In this document: positions 9,334 to 18,048 of the stretch, in pieces
Layout of the letters: each line of letters begins with the position of its first letter
How positions within the stretch are numbered: the stretch's first letter is position 1
Source of the DNA: Flavobacterium gelidicaeli
GTDB taxonomy: Bacteria > Bacteroidota > Bacteroidia > Flavobacteriales > Flavobacteriaceae
NCBI RefSeq assembly: GCF_013294005.1
Contig: NZ_JABSNK010000010.1
Span: forward strand, 1 to 64,000
Direction: 5' to 3'
Length of the DNA: 64,000 nucleotides
Notes under the pieces: generated by a model
Databases searched by the model: none
Told to the model about the DNA's origin: nothing
Seen by the model: the letters and a program-made list of their open reading frames with translations, nothing else
Program-made: the position numbers and the translations under genes

Positions 9334-10455
9334 ATGAATTATAAAAATATCTCGGCAGTTTTTATAGCATTTACACTATTTTCTTGCTCTACTACCAAAA
9401 AAACTACGCAGTCTCCAAAACCCAAAAATGTAATTCTACTAATTAGTGACGGAACAGGATTGTCGCAAATTTCGTCCGCATTTTTCTTCAAAGATTCAAA
9501 ACCCAATTACACTCGATTTAAAAATATTGGACTGATAAAAACATCTTCTGCAGGTCAGGAGATAACCGATTCGGCCGCTGGTGCAACTGCATTTAGTTGT
9601 GGTGTCAAAACTTTTAATAGCGCGATAGGAGTTGCAAATGATTCTACAGCAGTACAAACAATTGTTGAATTGGCTTCGTCAAAAAATGTGAAGACGGGTT
9701 TAATAGCCTCTTCGGCAATTACGCATGCAACACCAGGAAGTTTTTTTGGTCACCAAATTAATCGCGGTATGGGGGACGAAATAGCAGTAGACTTATTAGG
9801 TGGTAAAGTTGACTTTTTTGCGGCAGGCGGATTAAAATATTTTACACAGCGAAAAGACAAACGAAATTTAGTAACCGAATTAACAGCGCTAAACTATAGA
9901 ATTGACACTACAGCTTTAGGGAATTTTGCTCAAATTAAATCAAGACAAAAAGCGGGTTTTCTTTTAGCTAAAGATCAGTTGCCAAAAATGTCTCAAGGTA
10001 GAGGCGATTTTCTTTCGAATGCAACCGAATTGGGAATCCAATTTTTAAGTAAAGACAATGCACCCTTTTTTATAATGACAGAAGGTTCTCAAATTGATTG
10101 GGGCGGGCACGATAACGATGCTCCTTATTTGATTGCTGAATTATTAGACTTTGACAATCTAATTGGTAAAGTATTGGATTACGCCGAGAAAGAGGGTAAT
10201 ACTTTAGTCGTGGTTACTTCTGACCATGAAACAGGTGGGTTCACACTATCTGCAAAAAGAAAAAGGAAAGCAGACGGAACGGAATATGATGATTATAGCA
10301 AGGTAGGAACTTCATTTTCTACAGGCGGACACTCTGCTACTTTAATTCCGGTTTTTGCTTTTGGACCAGGATCAGAAGAGTTTAATGGTATTTATGAAAA
10401 CAATGAAATTTTTTCGAAAATAGTAAAACTTACAGGTTGGAATTCTAAAAAGTAA
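9334..10455 (+). CDS. Alkaline phosphatase, lipoprotein
   Basis: A phosphomonoesterase of the PhoA-type alkaline phosphatase superfamily, 373 residues, anchored as a lipoprotein (lipobox LFSCSTTKK). The metal and nucleophile motifs are in order: LLISDGTG near the N terminus, the nucleophile Ser80 in TDSAAGATA, the metal-binding TSDHETGG and the C-terminal GGHSATLIPVF. Such phosphatases often occur within Bacteroidota polysaccharide loci, although the phosphorylated substrate here is unknown. The gene has its own upstream space of 426 bases, so it probably starts a new transcript. Confidence 0.93.
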   Translation: MNYKNISAVFIAFTLFSCSTTKKTTQSPKPKNVILLISDGTGLSQISSAFFFKDSKPNYTRFKNIGLIKTSSAGQEITDSAAGATAFSCGVKTFNSAIGVANDSTAVQTIVELASSKNVKTGLIASSAITHATPGSFFGHQINRGMGDEIAVDLLGGKVDFFAAGGLKYFTQRKDKRNLVTELTALNYRIDTTALGNFAQIKSRQKAGFLLAKDQLPKMSQGRGDFLSNATELGIQFLSKDNAPFFIMTEGSQIDWGGHDNDAPYLIAELLDFDNLIGKVLDYAEKEGNTLVVVTSDHETGGFTLSAKRKRKADGTEYDDYSKVGTSFSTGGHSATLIPVFAFGPGSEEFNGIYENNEIFSKIVKLTGWNSKK

Positions 10456-10573
10456 ACTAATAATACCAGTTATAATTAAGACGGTATAATAGGCATACGC
10501 TTGAATTCTTATTTTTCATTAAGCAATTTTGTTTAATAAAATGTTCACAAGGATTAATTTCAAAACACATAAA

Positions 10574-11509
10574 ATGAAAAAATCTACAATTTTTATTAAA
10601 CAAAGGGTAAAGCAAATTGTTATCTGTATATGTATAACGGCCATGTTTTCATTGTCTGGATATGCGCAACAAGCTGAAATTAAATTCCCTCTAAAAGTGG
10701 GGGTAAAACCAGAAAGTATTACAAAAGGTTTTAATGATAATTACTATGTTACCCTTATGAACGGGGCAGAGCAAGGTGATGGCGAAATAGTTGAAATCTC
10801 TAAAAATGGCGTAAAAGTTTTTGCAAAAGGTTTTGATGATCCCAAAGGTATTGTCTTTCTAAAAGGTCATTTGTATTTATCGGACCTAACTCGAATTTGG
10901 AAAGTCGATAGTGCTGGTCATGTAACTGTCTTTGTAAAAAAAGAGGATTTCCCCGAAGTAGTTTTGTATTTAAATGATGTTGCAGTTGATGCTTAAAGTA
11001 GAGGGGTTTACGTGGCTGACATGGGAGCAGTAAAATACATGCGTGACGAAAATAAAGTGCTTTGGCCGCTTGATAGTGAACAGGCAAAGCTGATTCCGCA
11101 ATTGGGTCGAATTTATCATGTTGATTTGGATGGACATATATCCATAACGCAAGATACGTCTCCCTTGATGTTGAACCCAAATGGAGTAGGCGTGGACAAC
11201 AAGGGCAATATTATGGTAGGTGCTTTTTTTCTTGGTAATTTTTTAGTGAAACGTGAGGGTAAATTAACTCCATTGAAAGGGCAATTCCGAGGTGCTGATG
11301 GAGTCGAACAAGATAGTAAAGGCAATTATTATGTTAGTAGTTGGACGTCAGGAACAGTTTGGAAAATTGATGGAAAAACCGAAAAAGCAACGGTATTAAT
11401 TGAGGGTTTAAAATCGGCTGCAGACTTTTATTTAGAAGAGGACAAAGGGCGACTATTAGTTCCTGATATGCTAGCAGGGATTATATATGCCGTTAGTATT
11501 GAGAAATAA
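10574..11509 (+). pseudogene. SMP-30/gluconolactonase-like propeller protein, broken by in-frame TAA
   Basis: Two reading frames (10574-10996 and 10997-11509) lie in the same phase, separated only by a TAA at 10994-10996. Read through, they give one exported beta-propeller of about 310 residues. The first half has a signal peptide ending near SGYAQQ and blades such as DPKGIVFLKG. The second half resumes with SRGVYVADMG and blades such as DNKGNIMVG and DSKGNYYVS. The strand-loop pattern is that of SMP-30/gluconolactonase or NHL propellers. The stop falls between two blades, exactly where continuous sequence would be expected, so a nonsense mutation or sequence error is likelier than two genes. 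I chose ATG at 10574 because it starts the signal peptide. An earlier ATG at 10529 adds only a polar leader. Confidence 0.8.
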
Positions 11510-11574
11510 AAACTAATTATTTGGCTTTTTAATATCCGAATTGATTAATAAATCTAGTAACTAAACCGAATAAT

Positions 11575-12828
11575 ATGAAGTTGAAAAATAGTATTCTGAT
11601 GGCGGGATTCCTGTCAATTTCTTTAAGTAGTACAGCACAGCAGTTCGAAAAAGCAACTGTAAACGAAAAAACGGTTTTCGAAGGAAATAAGGAAACAATT
11701 GCGGTAGAAGCAGAGCATTTTTATAAACAAAGCAAAAACGAAATCAGGCAGTGGTATCGAACATCATCAACAGAAGCTCCGAAAGTAGGTAGAGATGAAG
11801 ATGAAAATCACAACCTTGGGGCGAGTAACAACGCTTATTTAGAAATCCTACCCGACACAAGAGTAACTGCTGAAGATGAACTTATTGTAGGCGAAAATTT
11901 TTCGAATGAAGCCGGTCAGATGGGGATTCTTCATTATAAAGTGAATATCAGTAGTCCCGGACGCTATTATGTTTGGGCGCGAATATTTAGTATGGGTGCA
12001 GAAGACAATGGACTACACGTAGGCATTGATGGTACTTGGCCAGAACACGGACAACGCATGCAATGGTGCGAAGGGAAGAATGAGTGGACTTGGGGAAGCG
12101 CACAACGTAAAGAGTTGATTCATTGTGGTGTTGCCAAAGAAATTTATTTGGATATCGAAAAGGCAGGGATACACGATATCCAGTTTAGTATGCGCGAAGA
12201 TGGCGTCGAACTGGATAAATTTCTCCTAACGAAAGACATTGATTTTGTTCCAAATGGAGAAGGTCCCATAGAAATAAAAAAACAAATTACAGCTCTTTCT
12301 TATATTGACGAAATTGGAAAAACTGTGAATGGAACGAAAATCATGAAAGCTATTGATTTTCCTATTGAAAACACCAGTTTTTATGTCGATAATGCATGGC
12401 TGGCAATAAATCCTGAAAAACATAAAGAGGCTACGGTCACAACAGATTTTCCTTATGAAAATGGGGTATACGATATCATTTTTATAGGTGTTGGAGAAAA
12501 TGATGGACAATCAGGTTTTCAAATGTTAGTAAACGGAAAAGAAGTGGGTAAGTATTCTGCTCCTTTGAGTAAGAATTCCTTCGAAGAAAGCATTGAATAC
12601 AACAAATTATGGAAAAACATTGAACTCAAAAAAAGCGATAAAATAGCTGTAATTGCTACTGTAGGAACTGATGGTACAGAATTTACTCGTGGACGTTGGG
12701 GAGGAATTGTATTTGCTCCAAAGTCAAAGGGAAAAGATGTTCTTAAAAATTCAAAAGCATTTTCTATAAAGAAAAACGTCGGATCGGAAACTATTGTGAG
12801 TGGATCTGTAACTAATGTCAAAAAATAA
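11575..12828 (+). CDS. Exported carbohydrate-binding protein resembling GH115 C-terminal domains
   Basis: A 417-residue exported protein with a signal peptide ending at SSTAQQ. No catalytic domain is seen. It opens with a beta-sandwich of the IAVEAEHF type, and contains the stretches GASNNAYLEILPD, YYVWARIFS, HVGIDGTWP and RMQWCEG. These resemble the accessory domain found at the C terminus of GH115 alpha-glucuronidases and in some agarase-associated proteins. A second beta-rich half (about 240-400) has GVGENDGQSGFQMLVNG. It probably binds glucuronoxylan or a related glycan at the cell surface. It is followed after 5 bases by a GH10 gene, so the two are likely co-expressed. The binding role is inferred from family resemblance. 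Confidence 0.75.
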   Translation: MKLKNSILMAGFLSISLSSTAQQFEKATVNEKTVFEGNKETIAVEAEHFYKQSKNEIRQWYRTSSTEAPKVGRDEDENHNLGASNNAYLEILPDTRVTAEDELIVGENFSNEAGQMGILHYKVNISSPGRYYVWARIFSMGAEDNGLHVGIDGTWPEHGQRMQWCEGKNEWTWGSAQRKELIHCGVAKEIYLDIEKAGIHDIQFSMREDGVELDKFLLTKDIDFVPNGEGPIEIKKQITALSYIDEIGKTVNGTKIMKAIDFPIENTSFYVDNAWLAINPEKHKEATVTTDFPYENGVYDIIFIGVGENDGQSGFQMLVNGKEVGKYSAPLSKNSFEESIEYNKLWKNIELKKSDKIAVIATVGTDGTEFTRGRWGGIVFAPKSKGKDVLKNSKAFSIKKNVGSETIVSGSVTNVKK

Positions 12829-12833
12829 AAAAC

Positions 12834-13949
12834 ATGGTACATAAAAAACAACGTTATCCTCAAATTGCTACGATTCTTTTCGTTTCAACGGTGTTTGCCT
12901 TTACAAGTTGTAAAAGTGTAAGCCAAAAAACTACGTCTGAGGCAGGTCTAAAAAATGTTTCAGAATTTCCAATTGGTACGGCAATTAATGTCAATAAGTT
13001 GATCAATGACCAAGCATTAATGGCTTTGCAAATTTCAAATTTCAATAGTATCACCGCTACTAGCGATATGAAAATGCAGTCGATTTTGCCTGCTGAAAAC
13101 CAGTTTAATTGGAAAAAGGCCGATACTTTATTGTATTACGCTACCAAGCACAACCAACGTCTTTTTGGTCATAACCTTATTTGGCACAGCAGTACACCTA
13201 AATGGGTAGAAGAAAAAGGAGCCAAAGACAACATCTGGTTGGGTAAATTTATGAAAGAGTATATTCAAAAATATGTCGGCCGATACAAAGGAAAAGTAGC
13301 TGGATGGGATGTTGTTAACGAAGCTTTTGAATCTGCAGGAGGTGAGTATAGAAAAACGTTCTGGTACAACAATTTGGGTAAAGAATATATAGCAAATGCC
13401 TTTCGATATGCCCATGAAGCGGATCCTAATGCCGTGTTGTTTTATAATGATTTCAATATTGAGCGTGATACTACAAAATTAGATGCCGTTTTAAAAATGG
13501 TCGAAGATTTCAAAAAAGAAGGTGTACCCATTCATGGAATTGGTTTTCAAATGCACATTCGTATGGATACGCCAGATGAAGCTATTGCCTATTCTTTGAA
13601 AAAAGCGGCAGCAACAGGTTTGCAAATTCACTTATCGGAGGTCGATATTATTTTTAATTCGCACAATGACGAAAGATTGGGGGGTATCGAAAAATATACT
13701 TCGGTAACCGATGAAATGAAGCAAGCACAGGCTGAAAAATATAAAAATCTAGTTTTAATGTATCGTAGCATTGTTCCAAAAGAACAGCAATTCGGAATTA
13801 CAGTTTGGGATTTTACAGATAGAGATTCTTGGATTAAAGGATTTTTCAATATGAAAGATTGGCCTACTATTTATGACGATAATTTAAAGCCAAAACCTGC
13901 TTATTATGGTTTTCTAGAAGGACTAAAAATGAAAATAGAAAACAAATAA
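12834..13949 (+). CDS. GH10 endo-1,4-beta-xylanase, lipoprotein (copy 2 of 3)
   Basis: A 371-residue GH10 xylanase with a lipoprotein signal (lipobox FTSCKSVS). The acid/base is Glu163 in DVVNEAFE, and HNLIWHSS is the substrate-binding His/Trp motif. The nucleophile strand reads LSEVDII (Glu269) instead of the usual ITELD, and the nearby loop is short. This is the most divergent of the three GH10 proteins here and may act on decorated xylo-oligosaccharides rather than long chains. That is speculation from the altered strand. The start lies 5 bases after the carbohydrate-binding protein, and the stop lies 1 base before the next gene, indicating an operon. Confidence 0.94.
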   Translation: MVHKKQRYPQIATILFVSTVFAFTSCKSVSQKTTSEAGLKNVSEFPIGTAINVNKLINDQALMALQISNFNSITATSDMKMQSILPAENQFNWKKADTLLYYATKHNQRLFGHNLIWHSSTPKWVEEKGAKDNIWLGKFMKEYIQKYVGRYKGKVAGWDVVNEAFESAGGEYRKTFWYNNLGKEYIANAFRYAHEADPNAVLFYNDFNIERDTTKLDAVLKMVEDFKKEGVPIHGIGFQMHIRMDTPDEAIAYSLKKAAATGLQIHLSEVDIIFNSHNDERLGGIEKYTSVTDEMKQAQAEKYKNLVLMYRSIVPKEQQFGITVWDFTDRDSWIKGFFNMKDWPTIYDDNLKPKPAYYGFLEGLKMKIENK

Positions 13950-13950
13950 T

Positions 13951-14964
13951 ATGACGTATATCAAAAATAATATTGTGAAGTTTTCGGCCCTAGTTTTTTT
14001 GCTATTGGTTGTAAAGTCTTATGGCCAAGAAAAAAAAGGTAACCGTGAGTTTTACCATGCCAAATACGAACCCGAAAACGGAATTTATCACGGTGCTGGT
14101 CAGGATAAAAAGGGTTTTAATGATTATGTAAATGCTGTTGGACACCATAAAACGCCAGCAATTTACATGACGTATGTCAATATAACGTCACCAGTAAAAA
14201 GGATTGAAAGTTGGGGGAAAGGTTTGAAACAAGTTTTAGATAGCTTGCCCAAAGGAATGATTCCTCAAATTGGTTTAGGATTTACGGGTGGAAAAGATAC
14301 AGGAGCAGGTTTGGACAAAGAAGTTGCCAGCGGAAAATATGACAAACAATTACAAGCATTCTATAAAGTGCTTTTGGAACTAGACAGACCGTCTTTTACC
14401 AGAATCGGCTACGAGTTCGAAGGCGATTGGAATGGCTATTCACCTGAGAGTTATAAAAAAGTATTCATAACTATTTCAAAGGCATTTAAAGAAAAAAATA
14501 TAAAATCGGCTACGGTTTGGTGCTCAGGCGGTGGCTCCGCAGATTTTATAAGTACAAAAAAGTTGATGGAATATTATCCTGGTGACCAATATGTAGATTG
14601 GTGGTGTATTGATATTTTTAGCCCTGAAGAATTTGATAACATTGGTTTGCAAAACTTTTTTGATGGTGCTCATAAACATAAAAAACCAGTGATGATAGGC
14701 GATTGTACACCACGTTTTGTGGGTGTAATGGATGGTGAAGTTTCTTGGGATAAATGGTTCAAACCTTTCTTCAAGATGCTATATGACAATCCAGGAATAA
14801 AAGCATTTTGCTACATCAATTGGGATTGGGAATATTGGTCGAATAGAAATGGTTTTCCGTGGCACGATTGGAAAGATGCCCGTATAGAAAAAAATCCTTT
14901 TGTATTAGAAGCGTATAAAAAAGAAATGGAAAGTCCCTTATTTATTCACCTTGATAAAAAATAA
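13951..14964 (+). CDS. Exported GH26-like glycoside hydrolase candidate
   Basis: A 337-residue exported protein with a signal peptide ending near VKSYGQ. It looks like a clan GH-A barrel of GH26/mannanase type: RIGYEFEGDWNGY supplies candidate acid/base Glu155 or Glu157, and FCYINWDWEYW is the aromatic strand near the end. Where GH26 enzymes usually carry the nucleophile Glu on a late strand, this protein reads VMIGDCTPR, with Asp251 at the expected place. That raises the possibility of a retuned or inactive site. It sits directly behind a GH10 gene with a single-base gap. Family assignment is tentative. It may belong to an unnumbered family. Confidence 0.6.
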   Translation: MTYIKNNIVKFSALVFLLLVVKSYGQEKKGNREFYHAKYEPENGIYHGAGQDKKGFNDYVNAVGHHKTPAIYMTYVNITSPVKRIESWGKGLKQVLDSLPKGMIPQIGLGFTGGKDTGAGLDKEVASGKYDKQLQAFYKVLLELDRPSFTRIGYEFEGDWNGYSPESYKKVFITISKAFKEKNIKSATVWCSGGGSADFISTKKLMEYYPGDQYVDWWCIDIFSPEEFDNIGLQNFFDGAHKHKKPVMIGDCTPRFVGVMDGEVSWDKWFKPFFKMLYDNPGIKAFCYINWDWEYWSNRNGFPWHDWKDARIEKNPFVLEAYKKEMESPLFIHLDKK

Positions 14965-14969
14965 GAAAA

Positions 14970-16250
14970 ATGAAAAGAGTTCTTTTTTTAGTTATTTTTC
15001 TAAAGTCATTCGTCAGTTTTGCTCAAGAAAACTACAGTATTTCTTCTCAAAAAGATAGACTCAGGCAATATTCGGGCCAATGGGTAAGTGCTATAAATCC
15101 TAGTTCTGATAGTGTTGCAAAACTTCCTGAGATAAAAATGAGTAGTTTGACTAATTTCAATAATCATTCGCTCACGGTTGAAGTTTTTCAAAAAGATAAT
15201 ACCAATCAATACAACCCAATATTGTTAGAAATTATTGGTTATGATTCGGTTACCGATGCTATTTTTGCTGCAGGTCATAATGCAAAAGGCGTATTTTTCA
15301 CAGGAAAAGGCATGTTTTCTTCAGAAAACCTTTGGACGATGCAAGACAAAGACCTCAATGGGAATAAGACAATGAAGGTTGATTTTAACTTTCAAAATTT
15401 TACAGATGTTATATTGGAAGGATTTGATACTAATGAAAAGAGTTTATGGAAAACAAGATACATTAAAAACAATCCTAAAGATAAAAATATTGGTATTCAG
15501 CTCGTTTCTGTTCACAAAGAAATGCTTAAAAACCCAAAACAAACCTTAATTCAGTTAGGCAGAATGGGATATAGTTATGTGGAAACCTTTGTATATAAAG
15601 ACGGAGGTTTTTACGGTCAAAGTCCAACGCAGTTTAAGGCTATGGTTGAAAAAGCAGGCATGAAATTTTTGGGTTCCATGACCTTTTTCGATCCCGAAGA
15701 CAAAAATGATGATGCCGCAATCAATGCGTGGTGGAACAAAACGATACAAGACCATAAAATAGCTGGTGTTGAATACCTATCGACTTCAAATAGTAAATTA
15801 AAAGGAATTAAGACGATCAAAGAATTGCAAGAGTATTGCAATTATTATAATAAAGTTGGAAAACTCTGCAAGGAGAACGGACTCAAGTTTGTGTACCACA
15901 ACCATGCAGATGAATTTTTAAAGGTCGAAGGCGAATCCATTTATGATTATTTTCTTAAAAACACCAATCCGGATTATGTCTATTTTCAATCTGATTTGTA
16001 TTGGATGCATCGGGGAGGAGTTAATCCTATCGATTATTTCAAAACCTATCCCAACCGATTCATTAGTTGGCATGTAAAAGATTATAAAGAATTAGGCGAA
16101 AGTGGAAAAATAGATTTCAAGGATATTTTCAACTATCAAAAAATAGCTGGAGTGCAGTACATCTTGTCTGAAGTGGAGGACTATAACTTTCCACCTTTGT
16201 ATAGTGTGGATTTGGCTTGGGAATATATTTATTATGAACTATTAAAATAA
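14970..16250 (+). CDS. Exported TIM-barrel protein of the xylose isomerase/sugar epimerase superfamily
   Basis: A 426-residue exported protein (signal peptide to about FVSFAQ) with two parts. Residues about 20-165 form a beta-rich domain that I do not recognise. Residues about 170-426 match the AP-endonuclease-2/sugar phosphate isomerase barrel: IGIQLVSV on the first strand, RMGYSYVETF, then metal-ligand candidates in KFVYHNHADEF, FQSDLYW, WHVKDYKE and SEVEDY. Relatives in Bacteroidota are secreted and often sit near ThuA proteins, as here. Substrate is unknown. It is 5 bases after the GH26-like gene and 10 bases before the ThuA-like gene. Confidence 0.8.
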   Translation: MKRVLFLVIFLKSFVSFAQENYSISSQKDRLRQYSGQWVSAINPSSDSVAKLPEIKMSSLTNFNNHSLTVEVFQKDNTNQYNPILLEIIGYDSVTDAIFAAGHNAKGVFFTGKGMFSSENLWTMQDKDLNGNKTMKVDFNFQNFTDVILEGFDTNEKSLWKTRYIKNNPKDKNIGIQLVSVHKEMLKNPKQTLIQLGRMGYSYVETFVYKDGGFYGQSPTQFKAMVEKAGMKFLGSMTFFDPEDKNDDAAINAWWNKTIQDHKIAGVEYLSTSNSKLKGIKTIKELQEYCNYYNKVGKLCKENGLKFVYHNHADEFLKVEGESIYDYFLKNTNPDYVYFQSDLYWMHRGGVNPIDYFKTYPNRFISWHVKDYKELGESGKIDFKDIFNYQKIAGVQYILSEVEDYNFPPLYSVDLAWEYIYYELLK

Positions 16251-16260
16251 ACGTTTGATT

Positions 16261-17025
16261 ATGAGACTATTTAAAATGAAGTATCTTTTATTAACCCTAT
16301 GCATTCTTACAATGATGAAAGCAAATGCGCAAGATCAGTTTCGTGTTTTATTGTTTACCCAGCATGATACCTGGCATTATAACACCATTCCTGTCGCTGT
16401 CGAAGCATTCAAAGAAATGGCAGCCGAAAACCAGTTTAAGTTTGATTGGACCCAACGTCCAGATGATCTTATAACAAAATTACCAGAATATGATGTCGTG
16501 ATATTCATGAACGCCAATGCCAATTTTTTACTGCCAAAACATATGGATGCTTTAAAAGCATTTATGAAACGAGGCGGTGGCTTTGTAGGCATACACGGAA
16601 CGGCAGATGGTGAAAACGATAACGCTTGGTTTGATGGTCTAGTAGGAGCGAAATTCGTAAATCATCCAAAATTACAAGCAGCCATTGTAAACGTTGCCAA
16701 TCATGATTTTCCAGCAACATGGCATTTACCCAATAAATGGCTTCGTTCTGATGAATGGTATAACTTTAAAAATATGAATTTCGATAAACTACATATTCTA
16801 TTGACGGTTGATGAAGCTTCTTATGATTTTACTGCCGGTTATGATGCGATCCCGTTAAAAGGCATGGGAAAGGCACATCCTATTGCATGGTATCAAGAGT
16901 ATGAAGGAGGAAGATCGTTTTATACGGCTTTGGGTCATAAACCAGAATCGTTTAAAGACAAAAACTTTTTAAACCATATTTTTGGAGCTATTTATTGGGC
17001 TAAAGGCGATTCAATTAAAAAATAA
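16261..17025 (+). CDS. ThuA-like domain protein, exported
   Basis: A protein of about 254 residues with a signal peptide ending at MKANAQ, followed by one ThuA (trehalose-utilisation) domain, a class I glutamine-amidotransferase-like fold. Visible landmarks are FTQHDTWHYNTIPVA near the N terminus, DVVIFMNANANFLLP, GGGFVGIHGTAD and the late GRSFYTALGHKPESF. The Cys nucleophile of true amidotransferases is absent, as usual for this family. The function is unproven, though it is frequent in carbohydrate loci beside isomerase-like barrels and propellers. I chose ATG 16261 over the upstream TTG 16255. ATG 16276 is also possible and gives a shorter signal peptide. Confidence 0.88.
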   Translation: MRLFKMKYLLLTLCILTMMKANAQDQFRVLLFTQHDTWHYNTIPVAVEAFKEMAAENQFKFDWTQRPDDLITKLPEYDVVIFMNANANFLLPKHMDALKAFMKRGGGFVGIHGTADGENDNAWFDGLVGAKFVNHPKLQAAIVNVANHDFPATWHLPNKWLRSDEWYNFKNMNFDKLHILLTVDEASYDFTAGYDAIPLKGMGKAHPIAWYQEYEGGRSFYTALGHKPESFKDKNFLNHIFGAIYWAKGDSIKK

Positions 17026-17039
17026 ACTAACAATACGAT

Positions 17040-17978
17040 ATGAATACTAAATCAAAAAAACAGATTTACAGCAATTGCCTAAATTTACTGAGCATCAGCT
17101 TGCTTTTGACCGTAAATATAGCTTGCAAGGCGCAGAAAGATTTAAACAAAACTATAATTGCCGATGGTGCGCAGCTTACTTTGGTTGCTGATGGATTCGA
17201 ATTTACCGAAGGTCCTGCTGCAGACAAAAATGGCGATGTCTATTTTACAGATCAGCCCAATGACCGTATCCTGAAATGGAATGCCAGTGACAATACCGTT
17301 TCAGATTATATGAAACCATCTGGTCGTTCTAACGGATTGTATGTTGACAACCAAGGGAATTTGTTGGCCATTGCCGATGAAAAAAATGAGATTTGGTCTA
17401 TTGATGCCAATAAAAAAGTGACCGTGATAGTTGCGAATTTTGAGGGTAAAAAATTTAATGGTCCCAATGATCTTTGGGTAGATGCCAAAGGGGGTATTTA
17501 TTTTACGGATCCTTATTACCAACGTACGTGGTGGCAACATCAAGAGCCACAGCAAGCATCAAAAAGGGTGTATTATTTAGCACCAAACACAAAAATACCA
17601 ACAATAGTAGCCGACGACAACTTCAATCAACCCAACGGAATTATAGGTACTCCCGATGGCAAAACCCTATATGTTGCAGACGAATCAGGTAAAAAAACCT
17701 ACTCCTATACAATTGGTAAAAACGGCCAACTTTCCAATAAAAAATTGTTTGCCAATATGGGTTCGGATGGGATGACGATTGACAACCTAGGGAATGTGTA
17801 TCTCACAGGAAAAGGCGTTACTGTGTTCAATAAAAAAGGAGAACAAATAGAACATATTGCCGTGCCTAAAGACTGGACTGCCAATGTCACTTTTGGCGGT
17901 AAAAAGCAAACCACACTTTTTATTACTGCCTTGGATTCGGTATATACCTTAGCCATGGCAGTACACGGAGTGCGATAA
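17040..17978 (+). CDS. SMP-30/gluconolactonase-like exported protein
   Basis: A 312-residue beta-propeller of the SMP-30/gluconolactonase/LRE-like family, which includes lactonases acting on sugar lactones. The N terminus has a long signal with a Cys in VNIACKAQK, suggesting a lipoprotein. Blade and metal-site motifs include FTEGPAADKNGDVYFTD, RSNGLYVDNQGNL, FNGPNDLWVDAKGGIYFTDP, FNQPNGIIGTPDGKTLYV and DGMTIDNLGNVYLTG. These Glu/Asn/Asp positions match the calcium or zinc ligands of characterised gluconolactonases. It lies 14 bases after the ThuA-like gene and is intact, unlike the propeller at 10574-11509, so it may cover a shared function. Confidence 0.92.
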   Translation: MNTKSKKQIYSNCLNLLSISLLLTVNIACKAQKDLNKTIIADGAQLTLVADGFEFTEGPAADKNGDVYFTDQPNDRILKWNASDNTVSDYMKPSGRSNGLYVDNQGNLLAIADEKNEIWSIDANKKVTVIVANFEGKKFNGPNDLWVDAKGGIYFTDPYYQRTWWQHQEPQQASKRVYYLAPNTKIPTIVADDNFNQPNGIIGTPDGKTLYVADESGKKTYSYTIGKNGQLSNKKLFANMGSDGMTIDNLGNVYLTGKGVTVFNKKGEQIEHIAVPKDWTANVTFGGKKQTTLFITALDSVYTLAMAVHGVR

Positions 17979-18048
17979 GTACAAATAAGTAACCAAAAAT
18001 TTGAAGTATTTATTACAATACATTTTTCTATTAATAAACAAAAAAACC

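Noticed and set aside
10985..11000. Stop-codon recoding at the two in-frame TAA sites (10994 and 23725)
   Set aside because: Many normal genes in the window end in TAA, and no shared element follows the two sites. Mutation or sequence error is simpler.
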